64,000 bases of DNA from NCBI GenBank assembly GCA_016721905.1, contig JADKHH010000023.1, positions 248,001-312,000 of the forward strand, written 5' to 3'. The DNA comes from Candidatus Opimibacter skivensis. Its GTDB lineage: Bacteria; Bacteroidota; Bacteroidia; Chitinophagales; Saprospiraceae. A program made the translations under genes and the position numbers. The notes beneath the pieces were generated by a model. It searched no databases. It was not told where the DNA came from and saw only the letters and a list, made by a program, of their open reading frames with translations. Below are positions 19,423 to 27,928 of this stretch, in pieces; the stretch's first letter is position 1, and each line of letters opens with the position of its first letter.

Positions 19423-21149
19423 CACATGCTAAACCAACGCATCTGACGGGCACACTGGAAGTTGATGGTGCTTCAAGTATAGGTGGTGATTTTACATTGA
19501 ATGGTAAGTTGGATGTTGCTAATATGCAACCAACCACCATGTCAGGAACACTTGCAGTTGACAAACTAACGACGACGAATGCAGGATTGCAAGTCAATGG
19601 AGGAGGCAGTGTAGGGCCGGGTAATGAATACCTCGCCTACTTCAACAACACAGAAGGTGGTAGTGGTGATGGGATCGCTATCAAGCTCGCCAACGAACAA
19701 GTAGATAAGCAAACAAACTTCATGACCTTCTACCGTGGTGCGAATACAGTAGCAGGTCGGATTGAAGGATATGATTTTGGCGACATAGCCGATATTCCGG
19801 TTCCTACAACAGATGAAATATGGAGTGCGGTGTGTGTGGGCATCGCGGATTATAATCCACTCACTATCGTGTGGACACAAGCTGCCACTGGCTTTAATTT
19901 GTTTGCGGGTCTATGGAACAACACGACGATTCCGGCCTTTGACATACCGGACATTCCGCCATTTACAATTACAGATGTACCCGCATTGACTATTCCAAAT
20001 GTGCCTGCATTTGTAATTACGGATGTACCCGGTTTTAATATACCGGATATACCAGGAGTTGTACTTCCGGATGTACCTCGACTGACGATTGGTCCATTGC
20101 TCTGCACCAATATTTGCTTTTGCCCATGCGGAATTGATATCACTGAATGGGAATGTTGTTGCGAAGACGTCTGTCTGATTCCAGGATCATTCACGGTATG
20201 GCCTGCCATTACGATTCCTGATTTTCCAGGTATTGCCATTCCTGATTTTCCGGGGATAGAGGTGCCTGATTTTCCAGGAATTGATGTTCCTGATTTTCCG
20301 GGGATAGCTGTGCCTGATTTTCCGGGTTTAGTCATTCCGGCAGTCCCTGAAATCAATCTGGCGGAGGTGTTTGGTGAGTGTCCTACGATACCGACCTTCA
20401 GTGACATCCTGATCTCTGAGGGGATATGTCCTGATGAGGACATATTTGATCTGAATGATGGCTATGTCAGAAGACTTGCAGAGTGGGCTTTTGAAAACAG
20501 GCTGCAAAGTGTGGTGTCCGCTGATCCACTCAAATTGCTGGGCAATGCCATAGCGTGGGGATTGACGACCTCTGTCATGCATAATGGCGTAGTGTATGGT
20601 TCGAAAGGAGCCGATTATGCCGAATATCTACCAAAGATGTATGCATCGGAGCAATTCATGAAAGGCGAAGTTGTAGGGGTGTATAATGGTAAGATTTCCA
20701 AAAACACATTACATGCCGACCAGATCCTTGCTATAACTTCACAACCATTAGTGCTTGGTAACATGCAGGATGAAGACATCATCGCTGACTTTGAACAAGT
20801 AGCTTTCCTTGGACAGATTCCTGTGTTTGTCAACGGACATGTGTATGCAGGTGATTATATCGTTGCTTCCGGTAAAAATGATGGAATGGCGATAGCTGTT
20901 AAAGCAGAAAGCATCACAGCAGAAATGTTGTCAATGGTTTTAGGCACTGCCTGGGAAACACATGCAAGTGATGGTGTGGCATTAGTCAACACGTCGATCG
21001 GTTTACGTCCGATGGAAATCGCGGAAGTTGTTAAAAAACAGGATGTATTGGAAAATTCACTTCAGGAAAAAGTAGAAACGCATCAGACAGGTTCAGCGCA
21101 GTTGACAAGCGATATTGAACTGATCAAGCGCGCGGTTTATCATCCCTGA
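19419..21149 (+). pseudogene. Tail-fibre-like paralog, fragment 3 (fibre repeats and C-terminal module)
   Basis: 576 open codons continuing the paralog after a one-base frameshift. It has the YFNNTEGGSGDGIAI segment and two blocks of IPDxP-type repeats separated by a cysteine-rich insert that the intact paralog lacks (20101-20178; eight Cys in C-x3-C-x-C-x-C-x8-CCC-x3-C). The second block reads PDFPGI five times. The C-terminal module (GADYAEYLPK, GEVVGVYNGKISK, GDYIVASGKNDGMAIAV) is complete. If the two lesions are sequencing errors, this is the C-terminal part of an intact ~955-residue protein. Confidence 0.8.
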
Positions 21150-21237
21150 TTATAAGATATTACTTATTCACCCAATGGGAGGCAGATGATATTCGATTGT
21201 CTGCCTTCCTTATTTCAAAAAGAAACATAACTTCAAC

Positions 21238-21984
21238 ATGATGAGAATCTCGATTTATTTGGCGACAGCTATGTTGATGCTTATCGGGTCTATCCTCTAT
21301 GGACAATCGTTTGAAGGCATAGTGACTATGAAAGTGTCTACATCACCTGAAAACATCTCCATGTTGACAATCAAGGGAGACCTCTCGCTGATGGAGATGC
21401 AGATCGATACGGTACAGACCATTAAATTGATTAAAGACCGTGGGGCAGAGACCACCACCATCCTGAGGTCGAAGAATGAAATGAAATATGGTTACAGATC
21501 CAGGATCTTATATGGAGAGGATGAGCATATCCCAACCGTCAATCCGACAGCTCACCAGTTGGTGATCACCGTCACCGATGAGGAAAAGTATTTCGGTTCG
21601 TTCCGATGCGTCAAGACCCTTCTGCATAGTCCGAAGGCTACGGCTGAAGCATGGATCACCAAAGAGCCTGCATTGCGCTTGAGTGGGTGTTTTCCAAACT
21701 TCCTTGGGGAAGGTACAGATCCTGATTTGTTTGCCTTGCGGGAATTAGCTGACCAGGAGGGGCTGATCATGTATTACAGTGAATCATTGAGAGCGGGTAA
21801 GGAAGTGACCATCATAGAAGTTACTGCGGAAGAGAAAGTAATTACCTTGGATGCCTTTGCCATTGATGCCGGTTATGTGGTGCTGGATGAAGAAGGGATC
21901 AAGCGACTATATGGCCAGTCATTGAGTGATCCACTGAAAAAGGCTCAGTGGGAAGAATTCAGGCAGATTTTCGGCAATAAATAA
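21238..21984 (+). CDS. Secreted DUF4412-like protein
   Basis: 248 residues starting with a signal peptide (ISIYLATAMLMLIGSILYGQ). The body has features of the DUF4412/GLPGLI class of Bacteroidota periplasmic or outer-membrane-associated proteins: an opening FEGIVTMKVS strand, a middle that reports state (IKLIKDRGAETTTILRSKNEMKY), and the segment EEKYFGSFRCVKTLLHSP ... AEAWITKEPAL. Biochemical function is unknown. It follows the tail-fibre paralog by 88 bases and precedes the TlpA-like gene by 83, in the same direction. Confidence 0.65.
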   Translation: MMRISIYLATAMLMLIGSILYGQSFEGIVTMKVSTSPENISMLTIKGDLSLMEMQIDTVQTIKLIKDRGAETTTILRSKNEMKYGYRSRILYGEDEHIPTVNPTAHQLVITVTDEEKYFGSFRCVKTLLHSPKATAEAWITKEPALRLSGCFPNFLGEGTDPDLFALRELADQEGLIMYYSESLRAGKEVTIIEVTAEEKVITLDAFAIDAGYVVLDEEGIKRLYGQSLSDPLKKAQWEEFRQIFGNK

Positions 21985-22067
21985 TGGCTATTTTTAACCC
22001 CCTTATGGAAGGCTCCTAAAACCCACAACACATGACTTATTTTAAAATACAAATTTCCTTTCCCTTG

Positions 22068-23546
22068 ATGGTAAGAAGATTATCCCTCACCTTAGTACTC
22101 GGTTTGTTTGCATTGCTGAGTCTTGCAAAGGCGGAAGGCATCAGGATAAAGGGCACGATCACGGGATATGAAGGTAGTGAGGCATTCCTGTCCATGATGT
22201 ATGGAGGAAACCAATATATGGTCGATACGGCGAAAGTTGTCAATGGTACGTTCACCTTTGAAAGTATCTATCATCTTGAATCAGGAGTCTACCTGGTCAT
22301 CCTGCCGCCAACTAAAAGTTTTTTGATCCTCGTCGATCGGAATATTCCCGAATTCAGCTTTACGGCTGATGTAAACCATATCAACAATACCATCAGGTTT
22401 GATAAGTCATCGGACAATACAGAGTATTACGCCTATTATCGGTTTTTCGAAGAGAAAAAAATGACCCTCGATAAAATCAAGAAGGATTATGATGCGCAAG
22501 TCAACGAACCTGACAAGGTAGCCTTGCTCTCGAGGATGCAACAAGAGAAGAAAGATATTATCGCGTATCAGAGCGCCCTCATCGCACGAATACCAGGAAC
22601 ACTGACAGCTGCCATGGTGAAATGTGAGTTGCCGGTAGAAGTACCCGCTTTCAACGGTTCTCCTGAAGAAATCAATCTGCAGAAATATCGTTTTCAACGT
22701 GAACACTATTTTGATAATGTGGATATAGCGGATGAACGGTTGATACGTGCGCCCAGGAGTGTACTCGTGGATCGTGTCGACTTCTATCTTGACAATCTGA
22801 TCCCAAATCAGCCTGATTCGATTATTAAAGGCGTAGATGAGTTGTTGGCCAGATGTGAAAAGACACCCGTGTCTTATCGGTTTTTTCTGACACATATTTT
22901 TAATAAATACCGGGAGGCCAAGAGCATTGGCATGGATGCGGTCTACGTACACATTGCTGAAGAATATATTGTAAAAGGCAAGACACCCTGGATAGAAACC
23001 CAGGAGAAGGATGAAGTGCTGGCAGCGGTCAAACTGATTTCACCGACATTGATTGGCAAGGTAGCCCCTGATTTTACGGTGCAGACGCAGAGCGGCAAGG
23101 ATATATCATTGCACAGTATTCAATCACCTTATACTGTACTATTTTTCTGGGCACCTGACTGTACGAATTGTCAGCAGAGTATGCCGGTGTTAGCTGATTT
23201 CTATAAAGCTTACAAAGCAAAAGGTGTGGAGGTCTTTGGTGTTTGTTCGAAAATCAATGACCAGGAAAAGAACTGCTGGACGTATCTGGCAAATCATCCC
23301 GAATACAATTGGATCAATGGCAGTGACCAGACCAATGGAGCATCAGGTGTGCGTACGCAATACAACATCACCACTACGCCCAGAATCTATCTGCTGGATA
23401 AAAATAAAACCATCGTCGCAAAGGATTTTGGCGTAGAGCATTTGGGAGAGGTGATGAATAGGTTGTTGCCGAGTAGTAGGCTAAGGCTGAGGCGGAGGCG
23501 AAGCATTTTCAACCTAAGCTCAACTTTGAGACAAGAGAAAAAGTAG
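22068..23546 (+). CDS. TlpA-like thioredoxin-fold disulfide reductase with DUF4369-type N-domain
   Basis: The ATG at 22068 puts a signal peptide (MVRRLSLTLVLGLFALLSLAKA) at the start; an ATG at 22032 would add 12 residues. The N-domain (GIRIKGTITGYEGSEAFLSMMY ... DTAKVVNGTFTFES) is DUF4369-like. After a helical middle part comes a TlpA/AhpC-TSA thioredoxin fold: GKVAPDFTVQTQSGKDISL, then WAPDCTNCQQSMP with the redox pair C365/C368, then a cis-Pro region (ITTTPRIYLLDKN). It probably keeps exported proteins reduced in the periplasm. The last ~25 residues (RLRLRRRRSIFNLSSTLRQEKK) are encoded by intergenic repeat sequence and are not part of the fold. The stop lies inside the palindrome at 23543. 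Confidence 0.85.
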   Translation: MVRRLSLTLVLGLFALLSLAKAEGIRIKGTITGYEGSEAFLSMMYGGNQYMVDTAKVVNGTFTFESIYHLESGVYLVILPPTKSFLILVDRNIPEFSFTADVNHINNTIRFDKSSDNTEYYAYYRFFEEKKMTLDKIKKDYDAQVNEPDKVALLSRMQQEKKDIIAYQSALIARIPGTLTAAMVKCELPVEVPAFNGSPEEINLQKYRFQREHYFDNVDIADERLIRAPRSVLVDRVDFYLDNLIPNQPDSIIKGVDELLARCEKTPVSYRFFLTHIFNKYREAKSIGMDAVYVHIAEEYIVKGKTPWIETQEKDEVLAAVKLISPTLIGKVAPDFTVQTQSGKDISLHSIQSPYTVLFFWAPDCTNCQQSMPVLADFYKAYKAKGVEVFGVCSKINDQEKNCWTYLANHPEYNWINGSDQTNGASGVRTQYNITTTPRIYLLDKNKTIVAKDFGVEHLGEVMNRLLPSSRLRLRRRRSIFNLSSTLRQEKK

Positions 23547-23617
23547 AGAAAAGGTAGAGAAAAGAGTACGGACAGGACGCGTCCTGTCCGTACTCTTTTC
23601 TCTACCTTTTTCTCTAC
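23543..23617. terminator. Long perfect palindrome at a convergent gene junction (bidirectional terminator-like)
   Basis: A 62-bp uninterrupted inverted repeat spans 23549-23610. It extends by six more pairs, after one bulged base, to 23543-23617. The central 28 bp has half-site GTACGGACAGGACG; the outer arms are AGAGAAAAG-rich and end in T runs on both strands. It overlaps the stop of the TlpA gene and lies before the stop of the convergent metalloprotease. The same core occurs at 50679-50742. Confidence 0.8.
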
Positions 23618-23686
23618 CTATATCTTGGAATATTCCCCGCCGTGAGCGCAGAAATCTTCATTATTTTTTACACATATGAGCAAAGA

Positions 23687-25114
23687 TCATTCACATCCTG
23701 CAATCTTTGCAACGAACGTACCACCACCAGAAGAGGGTTGTAGACTCGAGGCACTAAATCCAGGTGTGAGTTTGACAAACCCTTCGGATTGGAATATCAC
23801 ATCCGCTTCTCCATTTATCCCAGCTGAGCTGTTGAGATTAAGGACTGTTGAATATTTCCAGTCGCCCCAACTAATGGAATCAATGATCGTATAACTAAGA
23901 GGGCATTGCACACATGATTGGATGCAGGCTTCATCTTCAATAAAATCAAACATTTCATCAATGTTGGCCTGTGCCCAGGTGGCAGATTCTACCAGATTAA
24001 GACTGGGCTCCATGATGGTGCCTGTATTTTCTTCATGGTCAGCATCCAGCAGATGGCCAGACTCATGGGCTTGAAGTATTGCCAGCGTGTAAAAATCATT
24101 AGCTGAAAAACGCTCTAATATTGTCCACTGGTAAAGACCTACATCTCCACAGGCTCCCCCCACACCGGCATATCCGACAACGCCATAATTATCGTCATCA
24201 TGTAAATCATTGGAAGTCCATAAGTGGCCTATATCCTGAGTTGAAAAATAAGCACCGGCCCAATCACCGAAGTCAAACATTAAATCATCAACTTCTGTGG
24301 TATCTCCCCAGGGATTGGATGAATTTGCCGGATCTGTAACCATAAAAAATTCAGCGACCCAGAAATCAAGATCAAAATCATCGTAGAAAGGCTCCATCAC
24401 ATTCATGACGGTGAGATTGAAATCGAGGATGAGATCAACATCCTCATAATCCTGCCACATCTGGTTGTCTGTAGCAAAGGAGACCTGGAGTTCAAGACAG
24501 GAAAAAGTACGTCGACTGCTTCGTTTCACGCTCTTCATTGTGTCCGCTGGTTCAGGATAAGATTCGGAATGAATTTCCTTCTTAGATGCATGGCATAAAC
24601 CCGGAGGTGTGGCAATCATATCCGAAAGGCGGTACATCACAAGCTTGTTATCAGCGGCCTGCCTTGTCAATTGGCTTACAGGTTGTATAATATAGGTATC
24701 ATCTCCATCAGGCATCAAGGCCACAAAGGTTTCGTCCCGGATCGTAAACCGGGCATCAACTGACTGGTCTTGATTGTAGCCGACAAAAGTCCTGCAGAGA
24801 CGATCGAATTCGAGAGGAACAATACCTCCATTTTTCATCGTGGTTCCTTTGGCATCGGGACTTAGAATGTTGTTTTCATAAAGTGTCCAATGAAAGACCG
24901 TGCTTCCCATCTCCAGGGTGATCGGAATCGCAAATTGCCGGGTATGTACATATGCATCGATGTCAGCAGCAGGCAGTTCATACACTTGGTAATTTTTCAA
25001 TACTGCCGCTAGCGCCTGATCGCTGTAGCGTACAGGTGTGCCGCGGAATGTTTGAGCTATGATATGCTGCGATGAGAGGATCAGGGTCAAGGTGATGATG
25101 AAGGCAGGTTTCAT
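23687..25114 (-). CDS. Secreted zinc metalloprotease (metzincin-like)
   Basis: 475 residues with a signal peptide (MKPAFIITLTLILSSQHIIAQ). A prodomain-like first half precedes a metzincin-type catalytic domain with the zinc site HESGHLLDADH (H350, E351, H354, H360) and a downstream TIMEPSLN that can serve as the Met-turn. The C-terminal ~65 residues (YTIIDSISWGDWKYSTVLNL ... FVKLTPGFSA ... GGTFVAKIAGC) form a beta module seen at the ends of Saprospiraceae secreted proteins. I recall this as the '3-coathanger stack' type but could not check. It is probably an extracellular peptidase. It is convergent with the TlpA gene, and a 1-base gap separates its start from the tail-fibre-like gene upstream, suggesting co-transcription. 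Confidence 0.85.
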   Translation of the reverse strand: MKPAFIITLTLILSSQHIIAQTFRGTPVRYSDQALAAVLKNYQVYELPAADIDAYVHTRQFAIPITLEMGSTVFHWTLYENNILSPDAKGTTMKNGGIVPLEFDRLCRTFVGYNQDQSVDARFTIRDETFVALMPDGDDTYIIQPVSQLTRQAADNKLVMYRLSDMIATPPGLCHASKKEIHSESYPEPADTMKSVKRSSRRTFSCLELQVSFATDNQMWQDYEDVDLILDFNLTVMNVMEPFYDDFDLDFWVAEFFMVTDPANSSNPWGDTTEVDDLMFDFGDWAGAYFSTQDIGHLWTSNDLHDDDNYGVVGYAGVGGACGDVGLYQWTILERFSANDFYTLAILQAHESGHLLDADHEENTGTIMEPSLNLVESATWAQANIDEMFDFIEDEACIQSCVQCPLSYTIIDSISWGDWKYSTVLNLNSSAGINGEADVIFQSEGFVKLTPGFSASSLQPSSGGGTFVAKIAGCE

Positions 25115-25115
25115 A

Positions 25116-25997
25116 TTATTTGTTCAAACTGGTTTTTAACTGGTCAATCTGCTCTTGTAACTGGATCACATACAGGGTGAGTTCTTCTACTTTTTCCAGC
25201 AGCTTTCTATTCATCTCGCCGACTTCAATTCCTTCTTGAGCGACTTCATCCGCTTTTGGAATATTCGGGAGGTGCTTGTTTTCCTTGATAAATGCTTTTA
25301 ATTCGTGCAATGGAGTTAAATCATATTCTGAAGCGAATACGTAATCAGGCCAGTTGTTGTACAATTCAACTTTCAACTCTTCACATATGATTTTTCCATT
25401 GACGGTGAGTTTGTAAGCACTTGCATTGGCATTGATTCCACCAATCGCTATCTGCGTGCCGTCAAGTTGCATCGCCCCGCCATTTACACCGAGCGCAAAT
25501 GTATTTCCACTTTGGGAGATATATGATTTGTAAGTTCCATTCTGATAGAATCCAATATTGGGATCCACACCATCTAGTCCGAGAGCCTGGCCGTTTTGTT
25601 TGACATACACACGTCCCCTCACATCCAGTTTTGCTGTAGGTGCTCCGATGCCAATACCAACCTCACCATTATTATCTACAAACAGTTTATTGGTCGAACC
25701 CACCTTAAAGGCGCCTCCATCATTTTGTACAGTCAGCGTAGCAATGCCGGCACCATCCCGCGCCAGAATTTCGTTGTTGTCAAATATGACATTGGTCGAT
25801 GAAGCATTTCCAAGCATCAGGAATCCATTTCCATCAAACGGATTCGGCTCCACATCGGCACCACCATCTATGTGAAGTTTGGCAATGGGTGGAAATGTAC
25901 CGATCCCTACTTTACCTGCCTGGTCCACCATCACCTGGTCTGTGCCATTCATCCGGATGATCAGATCTCCCAAAGTATTACCGCTATTCGTTCCCAT
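25116..25997 (-). CDS. Tail-fibre-like protein, C-terminal fragment of a frameshifted gene
   Basis: The fragment opens mid-domain (MGTNSGN.LGDLIIRMNG) with no signal peptide. It has repeated AGKVGIGT.PP.AKLHIDGG-type units, then the conserved Bacteroidota C-terminus LYNNWPDYVFASEYDLTPL ... KENKHLPNIPKADEV, and a final coiled coil (GEMNRKLLEKVEELTLYVIQLQEQI). Upstream codons in the same frame read T-S-D-N-A-T-I-Q-F-Y-D-A-T back to about 26107, where the 26102-27397 frame ends. One missing base near 26095-26110 explains the split; the rejoined protein would have about 760 residues. Confidence 0.75.
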   Translation of the reverse strand: MGTNSGNTLGDLIIRMNGTDQVMVDQAGKVGIGTFPPIAKLHIDGGADVEPNPFDGNGFLMLGNASSTNVIFDNNEILARDGAGIATLTVQNDGGAFKVGSTNKLFVDNNGEVGIGIGAPTAKLDVRGRVYVKQNGQALGLDGVDPNIGFYQNGTYKSYISQSGNTFALGVNGGAMQLDGTQIAIGGINANASAYKLTVNGKIICEELKVELYNNWPDYVFASEYDLTPLHELKAFIKENKHLPNIPKADEVAQEGIEVGEMNRKLLEKVEELTLYVIQLQEQIDQLKTSLNK

Positions 25998-26101
25998 CCG
26001 CAGGTTGTTTCCATCCTGAAGTTCAATAAATGTCTTTTTTTCATTTGCATTGCCACCACTGGCAGTCGCATCGTAAAATTGGATAGTTGCATTATCAGAA
26101 G

Positions 26102-27397
26102 TCAGTGAAGAATGAATGCCATTACATCATTTCCACTGGTAGCCCTTACATGGAGTTGCGCCAATGGATTGAAGACTGAACCATTCATGTTGATACCAAC
26201 CCTCGAACTACTGTTGAGCAGGATATCTTTTTTTCCTGGGCCATCTGCAGACAGACTTATATAGTTTGGATTGTCGTTGTCTTCCGTGTACAGCATTTCG
26301 GCGAGTGTGCTTCCGTCGCGGATAAATCTCAAGCCCGCCTTTTTCTCATCTTCTGTTGTCATTTCAAAATTGACTAATGGAGCATATGGAATACCCACTA
26401 TGGTGCCTGGATGTGAAACCAGGATGGATCCGTCATTGATATGCAACTTCCTTTCCGGTGCAGCGGTACCGATACCTACATTACCGGTGCTGTCAATGAC
26501 CATGTTTGTATTTCCATTCATGCGGACTATAAATGCACCTCCTGTATTTCCTGAATTCGTTCCGATGCGCAAGTTGTTACCAGACAATTGCATAAATCCT
26601 TTACTCACCCCTGCGCTCTGCAGTTGGATTATAGCTGTTGGATTATTGATCGTGACCGTACCATTTTCAGCCAGCATATTGCCGATGAGATGGAATTTTG
26701 ATGTGGGCGTCCCGGTGCCGATACCTACATTGCCTGCCAGATTACTGAATTGATCATCGCCTGCGATGGTCCAACCTGTGGATCCACCACCGCCTCCACC
26801 GAGTTCATCAGCCCTGGCAATTCGTTTCCATATTGAGCCATCATAGAAGTAGATGCCGGAGGTTGACAAGCCAACAGCATCTGTCTGGTAGACTAAAAGG
26901 CCTGGCACGAGATTACCTATAGCCGTGCGTTGTGTGTAGGTCATACGCGGGAAAAGGAAACCTTTTGTAGTACTGCTTACTTCTAGTATTGAACTTGATG
27001 CAGGCGCACCAGATGTCCCGACACCAACTCCTCCCGAGTTATTATTGTACTGATCATTGCCAGTGGTTGTCCAGGTTGCTGGTGGTACAACCGGAATTTC
27101 ATCTTTGCGGGCTAAGCGTTTCCAGCTTCCTCCGCTGCCCCCACTTTCAAATACATAGAAGCCGGGGGTGTTGAAATTATAGGTGTCAGTCTGGTATACC
27201 AACAATCCATTAGCAGGTGTGATGATAGCTGTACGTTGGGCCCCGGTCATGCGCGGTATGAGAAGCCCTTTGTCAGTACTGTAAAGGTCCAGTAAAGAAG
27301 TGGGAGCAGGGGCCGTGGTGCCTATTCCGGCATTATTCTGTCCATAGCTGATAGCTCCATGTATGGATAGAATGATAATAAACAGACGAAATTTCAT
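26102..27397 (-). CDS. Tail-fibre-like protein, N-terminal fragment of a frameshifted gene
   Basis: The fragment begins with a signal peptide (MKFRLFIIILSIHGAISYGQ) and the family opening NNAGIGTTAPAPTSLLDLYSTDKGLLIPRM. It holds a duplicated unit: MTGAQRTAI ... GLLVYQTD ... WKRLARKDE and MTYTQRTAI ... GLLVYQTD ... WKRIARADE. VGIGT.TPTSKFHL-type repeats follow, and it breaks off after LAQLHVRATSGNDVMAF. It should continue into 25116-25997. Its start overlaps the stop of the YqcC-like gene by 4 bases, so the two may be translationally coupled. It is probably a surface or secreted fibre; function unknown. Confidence 0.75.
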   Translation of the reverse strand: MKFRLFIIILSIHGAISYGQNNAGIGTTAPAPTSLLDLYSTDKGLLIPRMTGAQRTAIITPANGLLVYQTDTYNFNTPGFYVFESGGSGGSWKRLARKDEIPVVPPATWTTTGNDQYNNNSGGVGVGTSGAPASSSILEVSSTTKGFLFPRMTYTQRTAIGNLVPGLLVYQTDAVGLSTSGIYFYDGSIWKRIARADELGGGGGGSTGWTIAGDDQFSNLAGNVGIGTGTPTSKFHLIGNMLAENGTVTINNPTAIIQLQSAGVSKGFMQLSGNNLRIGTNSGNTGGAFIVRMNGNTNMVIDSTGNVGIGTAAPERKLHINDGSILVSHPGTIVGIPYAPLVNFEMTTEDEKKAGLRFIRDGSTLAEMLYTEDNDNPNYISLSADGPGKKDILLNSSSRVGINMNGSVFNPLAQLHVRATSGNDVMAFILH

Positions 27398-27714
27398 GAT
27401 GTGGAAGGTTTAGATTTTGGAATAGCAGGTGTGAGTGCATCCAATTCGATGATTAATTGAAGTATTGGGGTGAGCGCGGGATTGTTTTTGATATGTGCAT
27501 TGATCTTTGGCGCGAGGTATTCATAGTGATCGATCGTGCCGGCAAGCCGCATCGGGAGATAGATATATTGCATCCATTGCCATACATCAGGTACCGGGCC
27601 CTGGTCATAAGCGTATATCCAGGCGGGCATTTCTGCTGACCACAATCCTGCCTGTTGCATAGCCTGATGGATCAATTCTATCTGATGGCAAAGGATCTGC
27701 TGCTTCGACGGCAT
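27394..27714 (-). CDS. YqcC-like protein
   Basis: Starting at the ATG at 27714 gives 106 residues; the frame is open to 27852, but the extra N-terminus looks like non-coding sequence. The order of conserved stretches matches YqcC (DUF446): an N-terminal helix (LCHQIELIHQAMQQAGLW), a Trp-rich core (VPDVWQWMQYIYLPMRL) and a C-terminal ILQLIIELDALT. The family is small, cytoplasmic and of unknown biochemical role, and is best known from gammaproteobacteria. It overlaps the downstream tail-fibre-like gene by 4 bases (ATGA). Confidence 0.6.
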   Translation of the reverse strand: MPSKQQILCHQIELIHQAMQQAGLWSAEMPAWIYAYDQGPVPDVWQWMQYIYLPMRLAGTIDHYEYLAPKINAHIKNNPALTPILQLIIELDALTPAIPKSKPSTS

Positions 27715-27928
27715 AAATGTTTGATTACCATTCAAACATAGTGGGACTATCAGAGGTGACATCGGGTAAACTACAATACGGTGCATATGTCTCATTAAAG
27801 GGATATATTGGTTGAGTATAAGGTATGGTGAAGCCAATGGTCCACTGACCAATGAGCGAATGGTAAAATCCGTTGATTTAAAGGCTAGGCGCCAACCTGC
27901 AACTTATCTACTTTTGTCGACCAGCTAT

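Noticed and set aside
15460..27397. Prophage, because of the tail-fibre-like proteins
   Set aside because: The proteins have Sec signal peptides, and there are no capsid, terminase, portal, integrase or lysis genes. Such fibre-like proteins are common chromosomal genes in Bacteroidota.
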